In this document: piece after piece, positions 48,508 through 60,650 of the stretch
Layout: each line of letters begins with the position of its first letter
How positions within the stretch are numbered: the first letter of the stretch is position 1
NCBI GenBank assembly: GCA_026826555.1
Contig: JAKSZT010020895.1
Coordinates: 87,436 to 151,435, forward strand
DNA from: Tolypeutes matacus
Lineage: Eukaryota > Chordata > Mammalia > Cingulata > Chlamyphoridae
Reading direction: 5' to 3'
Length of the DNA stretch: 64,000 nt
Notes under the pieces: model-generated
What the model saw: the letters and a program-made list of their open reading frames with translations, nothing else
Databases searched by the model: none
Told to the model about the DNA's origin: nothing
Translations under genes and position numbers: made by a program

Positions 48508-49222
48508 CATTACACACAAATTATTTTGCAACAAATTCCAAAGAAGAAATGAAAATTATTTATAATTGTTGTTATTCTTTAGATATATTTTCATCCAAGT
48601 ATTCTCCTTTGTGCATACAAAACTTATGTATAGATATGGGTATTTATGTATTAATATAATTTTATCCTACTGAATATCTTGTTTTTAGTATTAAATATTT
48701 ATAATACATTTTGACCTATGTTAAAATAGACTTGTAAAATCCACATTTTCATATATTTTGCTTTGACTGGTGCAGCATACCTAACTTCTTTCTAAGAGTG
48801 TGCAATAGTTGATGAATGGTAAGTTTTTCGATATCACAAGGAAAACACAGTGGTGTTGTTCCAGTCAGTCTTGAGAATATCAACTGATTCATAAACACAT
48901 CATAGGTATTGTGTTTAGCCACACTGATATTTGTGCAACTGGTTTTATGATTTTATTGTATTGCCTTTTATTATATTAAAAGAAATATGAGAGAAGGAAT
49001 TAAAATTCATTGCTGAGATGAGTAAGATTTTATAATTAATTATATTAATGAGCAAAGGCTTACTTCCTCTATATACAACTAGATGAAATCCATTCTTGTG
49101 AATATTTCAATAATTAATGATAGTGAAATCAATGTTCATGTAGATTTAGGAGCAACTTCTAAAAGAAAATGTTTATGCAGTTGAATTTCAGAAAAGAATA
49201 TGAAGGTTTGGATCAAGGAGTT
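48508..49222 (+). repeat. Diverged duplication, copy A
   Basis: This segment is homologous, in the same orientation, to 53475-54165. Shared stretches include CTAACTTCTTTCTAA, 'ttatattaaaagaaa' and 'attttataattaat', and the order is kept over about 700 bp. By eye, identity is about two thirds. It matches no repeat family that I know. Confidence 0.75.
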
Positions 49223-49559
49223 ATGAAACAGTATATTATACATTTGATGACATTTTGAATGTACAATTATTCAATTCATAAAAAGTACAGTAAGACTAAG
49301 AAAATTTTGGTGGTAACAGACGAATTGCTATGGGCATATTGGAGTGCATGTCTGTGGTTCCTTTCTATTACCCAGTGTCTGCCTAAAAGCCTAACTCAGA
49401 AGACCCATCTCCCTCTTGCTCTTCTCAGAACTTACCCTGCAGGTAGAAACATATTGCAGACAGTTAAAGGAGTGTGAGAAACAGTCAATTCAAAGCCACT
49501 TGGGGCGAAGGATTCCTGGTATTAACACCTACAATAAAGCACTCTAAAGGGGATAATTT

Positions 49560-52500
49560 CTATTTCACAGAGATGAGGGACATATTCCATTTATAACAAA
49601 CAGGGGTATTTCTAAGGCCCAGACCAAAACCCAGAAGAAAACGGACTCAAAAAAAGGAAGGATTTCACACTTCTGCCTCTGGCTGACCTTCTTGATAGCA
49701 GAGTAGCAGCCAAAACAGGATAAATCTTCAAAAGACAGTGAAAAGTGTTTTATGCCTTGATTTTTTGTAATGAACATATATCACTCAATGACATATTTGG
49801 CATATAACCAGCTGAATACAAACTTAAGAATCAGGTATCTCAAAGACTAAATCCCATACTTAAAACCTTAAAATATTAAAATTTACATTGTGAAAAAAAA
49901 GTTTACAAGACAAACAAAGATGCAAGAAATCATGGGACATCCAAAGGAATAAGATAAAATATGTCCTCAAAGAATATCAGATGTTGGAGATACAGAAGAA
50001 AGAATCAGATAAATTGAAGACAGTACTTTTAAAATTATTCAATTTGGAGAGAAGAAAGAAAAAAGATGAAAAAAGTGAACATGTAGGACAACCTCAAGAA
50101 TAACCATATAGCCATAACAGGAGTCCTAGAAGAAGAAAAATAAAGGTTCAGGGGGAGTTTTCAAAGAATTAATGTCATAAAACTTCTCTAATTTAATGAA
50201 ATACTTACACACACATTCAAAAAGACCAGGGAAAACAAACAGTGTAAACTTAAGGAGAACCATGCTCAGAGAGTGAAACTGTAGAATGAAAGGGCAAGGA
50301 AAGAGTTATGAGAGCAGCAAGAGAAAAGCAACATGTTGTGTAAAAGGCAGTCACAATAAAAAGTAAATGTTGATTTCTCAGCAAAAACCATGGAGGCATG
50401 AGGGAGTAGGATGACATAAATAATTGCTGAAGTAAAACAATTCCAACAGGAAATTTTATATTTGGCAGGACTTTCTTAAAAATAAGAGAGAAATTAAGAT
50501 ATTCCCAAACAAATAAATATTGAAGGAGTTCATCACTGCAAGACCTGTTGTGCAATGTTCCAGGAAGTTCTTCAGAGTTGATTGAAGAAGCATGAAAGAA
50601 TAACAATTTCTGATAATGGTAATCATATGGGTAATTATAAATATTTTTATTACATTGTATTTTATATTTTATGTAACTCCATTTTTTTATTTGAACAGGT
50701 TCTGAAAAGTATTTGCTTAAAAATAATATCAATTTTAAGGTTTAGGATATCTGTCTAAAAATTAATTCCTAACATGTATAAACAAAAAGTGGGGTTGAGG
50801 TTGGGTATAGAAATAATGTTGTATCAAACCAAAAAAGAATATTATAGATTAAGGATGAAGTATTTAGGCACAATAATAACCACAAAAATATCTGAAAAAT
50901 AAACAGAAGGAAATGCGAAGAGACTCAAAATTCTACAATGAAGAAAATCAACTAAATATGAAAATAGACCTTAATGGAAAAGTTTAAAGACAAAAATGTG
51001 TAAAATAAAGAATGTGCAAAAAGCAAAAATGGCAGAGGAAAATACTGCCTTATTAGTAAATAATTTAAATGGAAATTGACTAAACTCTCCATCTAAAGGC
51101 AGAGATTTTACAATGGATAAAACTATGTACTTTTTACAAGTGACTCAACGTAAATTCAAAGACACAAGATAGTTGAAAATGAAAGGATGGAAAAATATCC
51201 CATGCAAATAGTAACCCAAAGAAAGCTAGGGTGGTGATACTAATTTCAGATAAAATAATCTTCAAGTCCAAAACTGTTAAAAACGGCAAATGAGTATACT
51301 ATGGACGGATGAAGTGGTCAATTCAAGAAGAAAACAAAGCAGTTATAAATATATGTGCATTGAAATGGGAGAGAACATAAATAATGAAAGAAATATTGAA
51401 ACTGGAATGCAGAAATAGATGATTCTATAATGTAGTAATAGTCTTCAATACACAATATTTAATAATAATAGAACACCTTGATAGAAGATTAATAAGGAAA
51501 TGGAGGACTTGAGAAATGCTATAAACAATCTAGAGCTAGCATATGTGAAGAACACTTCACAAAAAAGATCAGAATACACATTCTTAAAGCTTATGAGTCA
51601 TTCTTAAAATTAGACTATGCGCTAGGTCACAAAACAAAGACTTAATAAGTTTAACAAAGTTGAAATCATACAATGAATCTTCTCTGACAAACCTGAAATG
51701 ATACTAAAAATCAATAACAGAGAGATTATTGGAAACTTTACTTATGTATGGAAAATAAAGCATACACTTTTAAAAACCAGTGGATCAAAAGAGAAATCAC
51801 CAAAGCAATTGATAATTATCTTGAGGCAAGTGAGCAAAAACAAAACATACCAAATCTTATAGATGCATAAAAGCAATGCAGCAAAGGAAATTTATACCTC
51901 TGAATAGTTACAATAAAAGCCAAAAAGAAAGATCTCAAATATGATACCTTACTACCAGTTGAAATACTAGAAATAGAAGAACATAATAAATTCAGTAAGA
52001 GCAGTGGGAACGGAATTACAAAAATTATATTGGAGATAAATGAAATGTAGAACAAAATACAAATGAAAGGATCAATTTAATCAAAAGTTCTTTCTTTGTA
52101 AAGATCAATAAAATCAGCATAATTCTAGCAATTCTGAGAAAGACAAAATGAGGGAGGACATAAATAACTAAAATCAGAAATGAAAGGAGGGACATTCCAT
52201 CAACACCACAGCAATAAAATGGAGCATAGGAGCACATTGTGCTCAATTTTGCCCCAATAAAATAAATTAGATGAAATGAATAAATTTCTAGAAACATAAA
52301 ATACATACACTAACTCAAGAAGAAATAGAAGATCTCAACTCAAAAACAACTAGAAAGGCATAATCAGTGATTAAAACCTCATAAAAAAAATCACAGGACC
52401 AGACGGGTTCACTGGTGAATTTCAACAACATTGCAAAAACACCAGTATTGCTTATCTTACTCCAAAAATTGAACAGAGTAAAAACTTCCTAATTCATTGT

Positions 52501-53360
52501 ATGTGGTTAGGATCACACTAACATCAAAGCCAGATAAAGATACCAAAATAAAATAACAATTAAAAAACTACAGCGAACATCATTTTCAGGGACAAGACAA
52601 GGATATTCACTGTCACCAATATTATTCAAAATTGTAGTTTTCTATCCATCCCGAGTGATTTGGGAAGAAAAACAAATAACTAAAAGGCATCCAAATTGGA
52701 AAGGAAGCTGTGAAACTTTCCCAGACTACAGATAATATAGTCCTATTTATAGGCAATTCTGAAAAAGCTTACAACAAAGTTAAAAGCTACTAACTATTTC
52801 AACAAATTGAAGGCTACAAAACAACATAAAAAATAAGTGATGTTTCAATAGATTAGTAATGCACAATTTTGAGAGGAAATCAATAACAATATTCCTTAAA
52901 CAAGAGAACTGTAATTTAAAAAAAAATTAAATAGATTAATATCAGATAGCCAAGGTTGTAAAGAAATTACAAATTGCAAAATATTGCTGATAGTATTTTC
53001 AAAAGCCCTAAATTAATGTAAAAACCTTTCCCTGATGTTGTATTTAAAGACTAAATATTGTTAAGGTGTCAATTCTACCTGAAGCAATGTACAAATTCAA
53101 TGCAAACCAAATCAAAATTCCAAAAGATGTTTTTTTTTTTTACATAAATGGAAAAGCCAAACATCAAATTTATTTGGAAGGATAAGAGGCCCCAATTAGC
53201 CAAAAATGTCTTTAAAAAGGGCATAGTTATCAGACACTCACATCCTGATGTTAAAGCATATTACTTAGCTAGACTATGGCACTGGCATAAAGATAGACAT
53301 ATTGACCTATGGAATATAATTGAGAATTCAGAAATAGGCCCTCACATCTACATCAAATGA
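49560..53360 (+). mobile_element. Old L1 (L1M-type), ORF1 end through ORF2
   Basis: About 50270-50580 resembles the ORF1 end (on plus 'caggaagttcttcagagttg'). About 51000-51900 covers the endonuclease region. The reverse transcriptase is visible at 52585-52625 ('caaggatattcactgtcacc', the RQGYSLSP site). It ends with an open stretch at 53148-53360 carrying KFIWKDKRPQLAK and DLWNIIENSEIGPHIY. The left boundary is vague. The right end is cut at 53360 by another L1. Many stops; inactive. Confidence 0.72.
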
Positions 53361-53464
53361 TTTTTAAAACAATTCATTGAAATATATCATTTATAAATGA
53401 ACATACATAAACAATATGTGTACAGTAAACATTGTGAACTTAAAAAACAAACATGCATAACATC
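53361..53464 (-). mobile_element. L1 3' UTR tip, antisense, ending at the N gap
   Basis: The wording 'atgaacatacataaacaata' and 'acaaacatgcataacatc' repeats the left end of the L1 at 57960-58060, which is the antisense 3' tip. The rest is lost at the gap. Confidence 0.7.
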
Positions 53465-53474
53465 NNNNNNNNNN
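53465..53474. other. Assembly gap (10 N)
   Basis: Ten N bases, a conventional small gap size. The true missing length is unknown, and an L1 body may be lost here. Confidence 0.98.
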
Positions 53475-53566
53475 TTACACAAAAAATTGAATACAACAAA
53501 ATTCAATGGAGAAAATGAAAATTTTTCACAAATTTAATCTTTATATGCATTTGTGTTTATAATGCT

Positions 53567-53611
<45 letters not shown>

Positions 53612-54165
53612 TACCGATGTTTATATAATTTTATTGCACTGTATTTTCAGAAACATACTGACTTTATTAATAAATATTTATAATTCACCTTGACCAATGT
53701 TATATTAAACATTTCTAAAACCAAAATTTAATGTATTTTGCATTGCATATTGCAATGCTAACTTCTTTCTAACCGTGTGCACCAGTTGATAGATGGATAA
53801 TTTTGAGGCATTATATGGAAAATGTGGTGGAATCGCCCCAGTAAATTTGGCAGTACTATCTAATTGATCTACACAGTAAACATATTGCTGTATTCAACAC
53901 AATAATGTTTGTACAATCCATTTATTATTTTAAAGTATTAACATTATTATATTAAAAGAAACATGCAAGACGAAGGTAAACATCAGTGCAGAAGCAATAA
54001 ATATTTTATAATTAATGTAATGGCCAATATATAACCAGGTGAATTGTTTCATTGTGAATTTTACACTAATTAACAGTAATGAAATAATTTTTAAGTAGAT
54101 TTGCAAGCAAGTCCTTTTACAACAGAAACTATATAAACTTAAGAATAGCAGGAGAGAATTTTATG
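53475..54165 (+). repeat. Diverged duplication, copy B
   Basis: The partner of 48508-49222. Its left end meets the N gap, and a (TA)n tract at 53569-53606 interrupts the alignment. The two copies lie about 5 kb apart and flank the L1M and L1 fragments. Confidence 0.75.
53569..53606. repeat. (TA)n microsatellite
   Basis: About 18 uninterrupted TA units, then a few imperfect ones to 53613. Confidence 0.95.
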
Positions 54166-54169
54166 GTAT

Positions 54170-54990
54170 GTGTCCAGGAGTTTTGCTTTTGTTTAGTTTC
54201 TTGTTTGTTGTCATTTCTTTTTCACTGTTAACTTTTTTGTTTTACTTATTTTTTTTACCTACTTTAATTCCTTTCTTTCCTTCATTTTTCCATCTTCTGT
54301 CTTCTCTTGCTTTTCTTCTTTCCATAACTTCTTGTTTCTTCTTCAGTCTCCCTCTCATGCTCTCTTTCTATTCTTCTCCTCTCTTCTTTTTGATCTTTTA
54401 ATTCATTCTAATTTTTTCTCTATTTTGCTTCCTGTTTCAGATTTTTCTATTCCACCTTTTAAAATTCTGATTCCTGTGTACTTTTTATGTTTTTTTTTTT
54501 TTACTTATATTACTTCATATTTATTAGCTCTTGTATGGTTTCTGTTCTACCCTTTTTATTATTATACTTTTTCTTTTTCTCTTCTTATCTCTTTCCTTTT
54601 CTCTGGTCCTGATATTACTTTTCAGGGGAACACTGAAAACTGCCAAGATATAGAATAAGGGGAACTAGTGTCAAAAAGGAATTTATCACAGGAAAAAAAA
54701 AAAGCAAAATAAAACACTAGAGTAGGGAGAGAAGCTAACAACCTGAATAAGTCTATTGAGAAAAACAAATGCCTAGACACCAACAAAAAATTATAAGCTG
54801 TACTAAAAAATAGGAAGACATGGCCCAGTATAAGAAACAAACAAAAAAATGGGAGGAAATACAGAACATGAAATGATTAATCAGAGATGTACAAATAAAT
54901 ATTATGAATTGACTTAATGAAGTGAAGGAAAAGTTAAAGGATATGAAGAAGACAATGGGGGAAAACAAAGAAGAAATTGTAAACATATAG
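54170..54990 (+). mobile_element. L1 5' part: pyrimidine-rich leader and ORF1 start
   Basis: A T- and C-rich leader (54180-54610) is followed by 'gccaagatatagaataaggg' and ORF1 from ATG at 54820 (MAQYKKQTKK). The same sequence is seen on the minus strand at 26300-26100 in the larger L1. It breaks off in the coiled-coil region where an R1 copy begins. Confidence 0.72.
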
Positions 54991-55390
54991 ACATATTGTA
55001 TTTCAAGCAATGGAAGAAATTACAACATTAATGTGGAGCCAGTGGCTACTGGATGCTCAGGGGCAAGGAGAGAGAAAAGCAGTTGTAATACAGGTGCATT
55101 TTTGGGACTTGGGAATTGTCATGAGTGGCATTCAATGACAGATATAGGCCATTTTATATCATCATATAGCATGCAGAAATGTGTGGGAGAGAGTGTGATC
55201 TACAATGTGAACTATGGTCCATGTTTAATGACAAAGCCCCAGAATGTGTATATTCATTGCAGTTGATGTGCCACACTAATGAAGGATGTTGACGTGGGAG
55301 GCTGTGGGAGGTGTGGAAGGTAGGGCATATGGGAATCCCTATAATTTTTGTGTAACATTTATGTAATCTAAGTATTCTAAAAATAAAAAA
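54991..55390 (+). mobile_element. R1 retroposon copy, 5' truncated
   Basis: It matches the last ~400 bp of the 46847-48234 copy, from 'tcaagcaatggaagaaatta' to 'atttatgtaatctaagtatt' and an A-rich tail with AATAAA near 55380. It sits exactly at the point where the L1 ORF1 changes orientation. Confidence 0.83.
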
Positions 55391-55760
55391 TTATATATAT
55401 ATATAAAAGAACCATATAATTTTCTGCCATTATTCCTGCCACATTCCTTCTCCCCCTTTTCATTTTATTCTCCCTCTGAGATGCTTATAAGGCATATGTT
55501 TGTTTTTAATGTTGTCATTTAAATCCATGAGTCCTCACTGAACGTTTTTTCTCTTTTTATTTATCTGTTCTACTATAGATGTGATTTTGAATATTATCTC
55601 TTCAACATCACTGATTATTTCCTCTGCCTGTTCAAATTTGCTGTTATGTGCTTCCAGTGTACTTTTATTTCTTGCACTGTGCCATTCATCATCATCAGCA
55701 TTCATGGGCATGAGGTTGATGTCTTTCTTTATTTTCAAAAGCATTGGTCATTATCACCTT
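55391..55760 (-). mobile_element. L1 ORF1 fragment, inverted
   Basis: On the minus strand it gives a coiled-coil part with EQAEEIISDVEEIIFKI and further Lys/Glu-rich sequence like ORF1 at 26015-25750. It follows on from the ORF1 start at 54820-54985, but inverted. Confidence 0.62.
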
Positions 55761-57940
55761 ATATATTTCTTCTTATGTACTCTATTTATAGTCTTGTTGT
55801 AGTACTCTAATAATGTATATAATATACTGTTTGATATTGTACCATAGCTCTTGGATACTATTTCTCAGCAGATTAATTTTTCTCTAACTTTTTTTCTGTT
55901 TGGTTAATTCTTATTGGCTTGTCACCACGTACGCTGATTTTTCTTACCTGTAATGACGCTGCCAATGATACTGTTGATAGAATTTCTTTGTGTCTTGTAT
56001 TGTGTGTGCTATGTATGTTCTTTGGATATTCCTTTCATTTCATTGGATACCACCTGATAGATTCCTTCTTGAGCCAATTCCTCATGTATCCATTCATGTT
56101 GTTTATCCTCCCCATTAGATATTATAACCTAGTAATATCAATGCCCATTAGTCAGGTACAAACAGTAACACCTGGTTTAACAAAATGGTTTTTCATTGCA
56201 GTAAGGGAGAACACATAAAAATGTGCAGTTGCTAAATAAGATTATAGGACATAGCCTCTGTTTGGCTAATTAGGGAAAGAGTATAAAGAAATCAAGTTTT
56301 GCTCTTCAATTGAATGTTGTCAGGAAGCAGATGCAATTCCATGAACGGGTATCTCAGTAAATTTTATCTATCTTTAGGCAGACTAAAGAAAGAAGAAAGT
56401 TGTAATTGATAAAATAATAGCAGTTCCTCATGTAGTAAGAAAGGAGGACGAGGAGAATTACTATTTTGTGTGTTGCAAAATGACCTTATCTGAAGTTCTC
56501 ACAATCTGCCCCAGGTTCCTCATGAGCATTTGGTAGTAGAGACCTGCAGAGAGTTAATGAGAGTGAAGGCAAATCCCTTTATTCTAGAGCTTACTACTTT
56601 TCTCACTTGGCACTGTAACACACACTTAGCTTTAATAATTCTGTAAAATTTTATGTATTCGCCCTATCTGCTTCTGCAAGTGGCCACATCTTTCGCCCAC
56701 ACTTTAATAAAGGTGAAACAATTGATTTGCCCCACCTTATCTTTAAGAGACTTGTCTCTCCTTAGTATTCAAAGTGTTACATGTTTCCAACTTCATCTTT
56801 TGATAGGCTCATTAAAAGTTATGTGGTTTTTAAAAAATATATATTATTGGCTTTTTAAAATTGTCAGGTTCGACAAAATGTTCTTTGAAGATTTTTATGT
56901 CCTAAGTAGTATTTTAAATTCTATTTTTCTTTGTAAGTTTTATTCACTGTTATGCCTTCAAATATCTCCCTTATTGATAACTCCACACTTGTCAGTATAA
57001 TATCTATTGGATGTTCTTGTATTGGATTTTGAAATATAATGTAACCCCAAATCATTGTAGAATCATCTCATTCTTTTGCAATCTTCCTTCATCTCCTTCA
57101 ATCACTATCTTCTTCTTCTAATAATAATAATAATAATTATTATTATTATTATTATGCTCCTTTTTTTGATGTCTTCAATATTGATCAATCAAGCTCAAAA
57201 ACTGCAAATTCCACATGTAACAACCATTTGAATGATTTTTCAAAAGCAGTGGAAACTAATTTTCTAAATACTTTACTTCCTACATAGATTCCCTTTCCTC
57301 ACTTATTTCCATCATGGACAATATAATGTCCTTTACCTCTTCATATATCATTATCTGGAGGCCTGATAATATGATTAGAAAAGTAGAAAGATCAGGCTCT
57401 TTTTCCATAATCCCACTAACAATATTAAGAGCTATGTGGACTTCAGTAGAGTCCTTACAGCTGATGTGCCTCTTTTCCCTCAATAATGATTATAGGTGAT
57501 AATGGAACCAACTCTTACAGTTATTATGAAAATAAATAATACTATATGTAATGTGTTTATATAATTTTCAGTAAATACACTGCTGCATATAAACGCTACC
57601 AATTGTTACCAATTACTACTCATTACTTGACTCTTCATTCATTCAAAAAATATTTTCAGAAAAAATTATATGTTCAAAGTGTGACATTATGCTCTGGGGA
57701 TCCAATTATGTGTACTTAAAAGACAATTCTTGACTTCATCCAAATAACAGAGTCAGTGCAGGGGTAGAGCTAGATATAAGTTACATATTAGCAACAAAAA
57801 ATATTAAAGGACACCTTTGCCAAATAATACAAAAGTGAACATCCATGGATGCAGAGAAGCCAATGAATTCATGTTTGAGGGAGATTTGAATTGAGAAAAC
57901 TTATTAACATGAGAGTTAAAAAAGCCACTATTCTATATGA
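55761..57940. other. AT-rich sequence, nothing firm recognised
   Basis: No gene. An (AAT)n(ATT)n palindrome lies at about 57119-57156. The piece 57640-57760 ('cattcaaaaaatattttcag') faintly resembles the start of the old repeat at 40890. Confidence 0.5.
57119..57156. repeat. (AAT)n/(ATT)n palindromic microsatellite
   Basis: About six AAT units run directly into about six ATT units, forming an almost perfect inverted repeat able to fold on itself. Confidence 0.9.
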
Positions 57941-60650
57941 TGTTTTAAAATTTTATGCAAGTACATCATTCATACATGAACATACATAAACAATAAGTAT
58001 ATAATAAAAGTTTTGAACTTACAAAACAAACATGCATAATACCATACAGGGGTCCAATGCATTAACCCACCACCAACACCTTGCATTGTTGTAAGATATT
58101 TGTTACAAATTATGAAAGAATATTGTCAAAATCTCACTACTAACCATAGTCCATATTTTACATTTGATGTATTTTTTGCCAAACCCACCCTATTTTGTGA
58201 ATTTAGAAAACAACCATGCACCTATGTAGAATTCCCATACAACACCTCTTCACAAACACACCACACCATGGTGGAATATTTATTACAGATTCTAAGCTAA
58301 TATCATTAGAGTATCACCACTAACTATGGTCCATAGCGTATATTTGGCACCCTGTTGCCATACTCCCCCATAATCAACACAGTATATTTTTTGTATAGAT
58401 GCAAGAATATTACAGTATTGCTGTTGATCACAGTCCATAGGTGACACCAACTGTATTTTTCCATGCTTCTCCACATTTCCACCAACCTGCAATAGTGATG
58501 TACATCTGCTTTTGCTCACAGAAGGACACACTTGCATCTGAACCATCCACCAAAATTTTCATCAAACTCTGGGATCGCTGTGTTATCCAGTGCCTAGATT
58601 ATTATCTAACTTTCTTTCAATTGACATTTACATCCCTAGACTACCCTTTCTAGCCACATTCCCATTTATAAACCAGTGGCTACTCACTACAATGTGTTAC
58701 TATCAACTCTATTTCCACACTTTTATAGTCAAGTTAATAAAAATTTCTACATACATTAAGCATCAGTAGTCCTTCTCAGCCTTACTTTTATCTCCTAATA
58801 ACCTACACTCTAGGTTTTTAACTCCATGTATTTATTCTTCATTTTTAGTTCATATTAATGAGACCATACAATACTTTTCCTTATTTGTCTGGCTTAGCAT
58901 AATGTCTTCAAGATTCATCCATGTTATCATATGTGTCCCAATTTCATTTCTTTGTATTGCAGCATAGTATTCCATTGTATATATATACCACAATTTTCTT
59001 ATCCATTCATTGGTTGATGGACACTTAAGTTGTTTCCACTTTTAGCAATTGCAAATAATGCTACTATGAACATCAGTATGCCAGTCTCTGTTCATGTCAC
59101 AGTTTTCATTTCTTCTGGATATATTCCTAGTAGAGAAATTGCTTGATCATATTACAGTTCTATATTTAACTTACTTGGAAACTGCTGAACTGTCATTCAC
59201 AGTGACTGCACCATTTTACAATCCCACCAACAGTGAATGAGTGTTAATCATAATATACTCTTATGTTCTCTTTTATTTCTGTGAGGTCAGTAGTAATGTC
59301 TCTGTTTTCTCCTTTTATTTCATTTATTTGCATATTCTCCCTTTTTCACTTTCAGTCTAGCTAAGGGTTTGTCAATTTTGTTAATCTTCATGGAGAACCA
59401 ACTTTTGGTATTTTTAATTCTCTCAATTGTTTTTTTATTCTCAATTTCATTTATTTCTGCTCTGATATTTGTATTTCATTCCTTCTACATGCTTTGCTCT
59501 TCTTTTTCTAGTTCCTCTGTGTATCTGTGTAGTTAGGTCATTGATTTTCCCTCTTTCATCTCTTTTTTTTTTTTTTTTTTTTACTCTTTACTAGTTTATT
59601 GAGTTAAAAAAAACCCTGAAGATCCCACATTTTAAAAGGCCTTATTACATAAAGGAGGATTTCTTCTTTCATCTTTTTTTAATGTAAGCATTGAGGGCAA
59701 TAAATTTCCCTCTCAGCACTGTTTTGGCTGCATCTCATATATCCTGATATGATGTGTTCTCATTGTCATTCATCTTGAAATATTTATTGATTTCTCTCAA
59801 AATTTCTTCTTTGACCTACTGATTATTTGAGTGTATTTTTAATCTCCATATATTTGTAAATATTCTCTTTATCTCTTTCTTGTTGATTTCCAACATTATT
59901 CCATTATGATCCGAGAAAGTGTTTTGTATAATTTCAGTTTTGTTGAATTAATTGAGAACTGCTTTGTGACCCATCATATGGTTTATCCTAGAGAAAGAGT
60001 TATGACCACTTGAAAAGAATGTAGATCCTGCTGTTTTGGGGTGCAAGGTTATGTATATTTCTATTAGGTTTAGTGCATTTATCATATTATTCAAGCTCTC
60101 TGTTTCTTAATTGATTTTCTTCCCAGATGTTCTATCCAATGCTGAGAGTGGTATATTGTAACCTGCAATTATTTTTGTAGAGATGTTTATTTCTCCCTTT
60201 AGTTTTGCTAGTGTTTGCCTCATGTATCTTGGGGAATCCTTTTTAGGTGCATATACACAGCTATGATTGTCATTTCTTCCTTGTGATCTACCCCATTTAT
60301 TAATATATAATATTCTTTATTGTCTCTAATAATAGTTTTGCTTTTAAAGTCTATTTAATCATATATAAGTATAGCTACTCTGGCATTTTCTTTGGTTACT
60401 GCATGTGTGGAATATATTTTTCCAGCTTTTTACTTTCAATCTATTGTTATCCTTGGCACTAAGGTGTGTCTCATGTAGACATCATATATAGATGCTACTT
60501 ATAGGAAAGAAAATAAAATAAAAAGTGGCTCTAATTTGACATCTATTTTTATATTATATTGAATGACTTATTAGCCATATCTTTTTAGGCATAATTGAGT
60601 ACATCCTTGTTCCTACTGTTCACCCTTCCTTTCCCACAGATTAGTTGGAA
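57940..60650 (-). mobile_element. L1 with most of the reverse transcriptase deleted
   Basis: Reading the minus strand: the ORF2 start region (60650-60500), endonuclease (60480-59690, with motifs seen on plus as 'agcattgagggcaataaatt' and 'tccattatgatccgagaaag'), the RT N-terminal part with INKIDKPLARL (about 59360), then a jump at about 59240 to the ORF2 C-terminal region (on plus 'cccaccaacagtgaatgagt'), and the 3' UTR to 57945. About 2 kb of ORF2 is missing. A small retrocopy is nested at 59562-59656. It is inactive. Confidence 0.82.
59543..59675 (-). pseudogene. Tiny retrocopy of an mRNA 3' end nested in L1
   Basis: On the minus strand, about 75 bp end in AATAAA (59600-59595), a 12-base spacer and an A20 tract (T on plus, 59563-59582). 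The flanks GATTTTCCCTCTTTCATCT (59543-59561) and GATTTCTTCTTTCATCT (59659-59675) are a target duplication with small changes. This is a strongly 5' truncated processed pseudogene. I do not recognise the source gene. Confidence 0.8.

Noticed and set aside
53148..53360. 70-codon open frame as a small gene
   Set aside because: Its KFIWKDKRP and DLWNIIE motifs are L1 ORF2; it is the last readable piece of an old L1.
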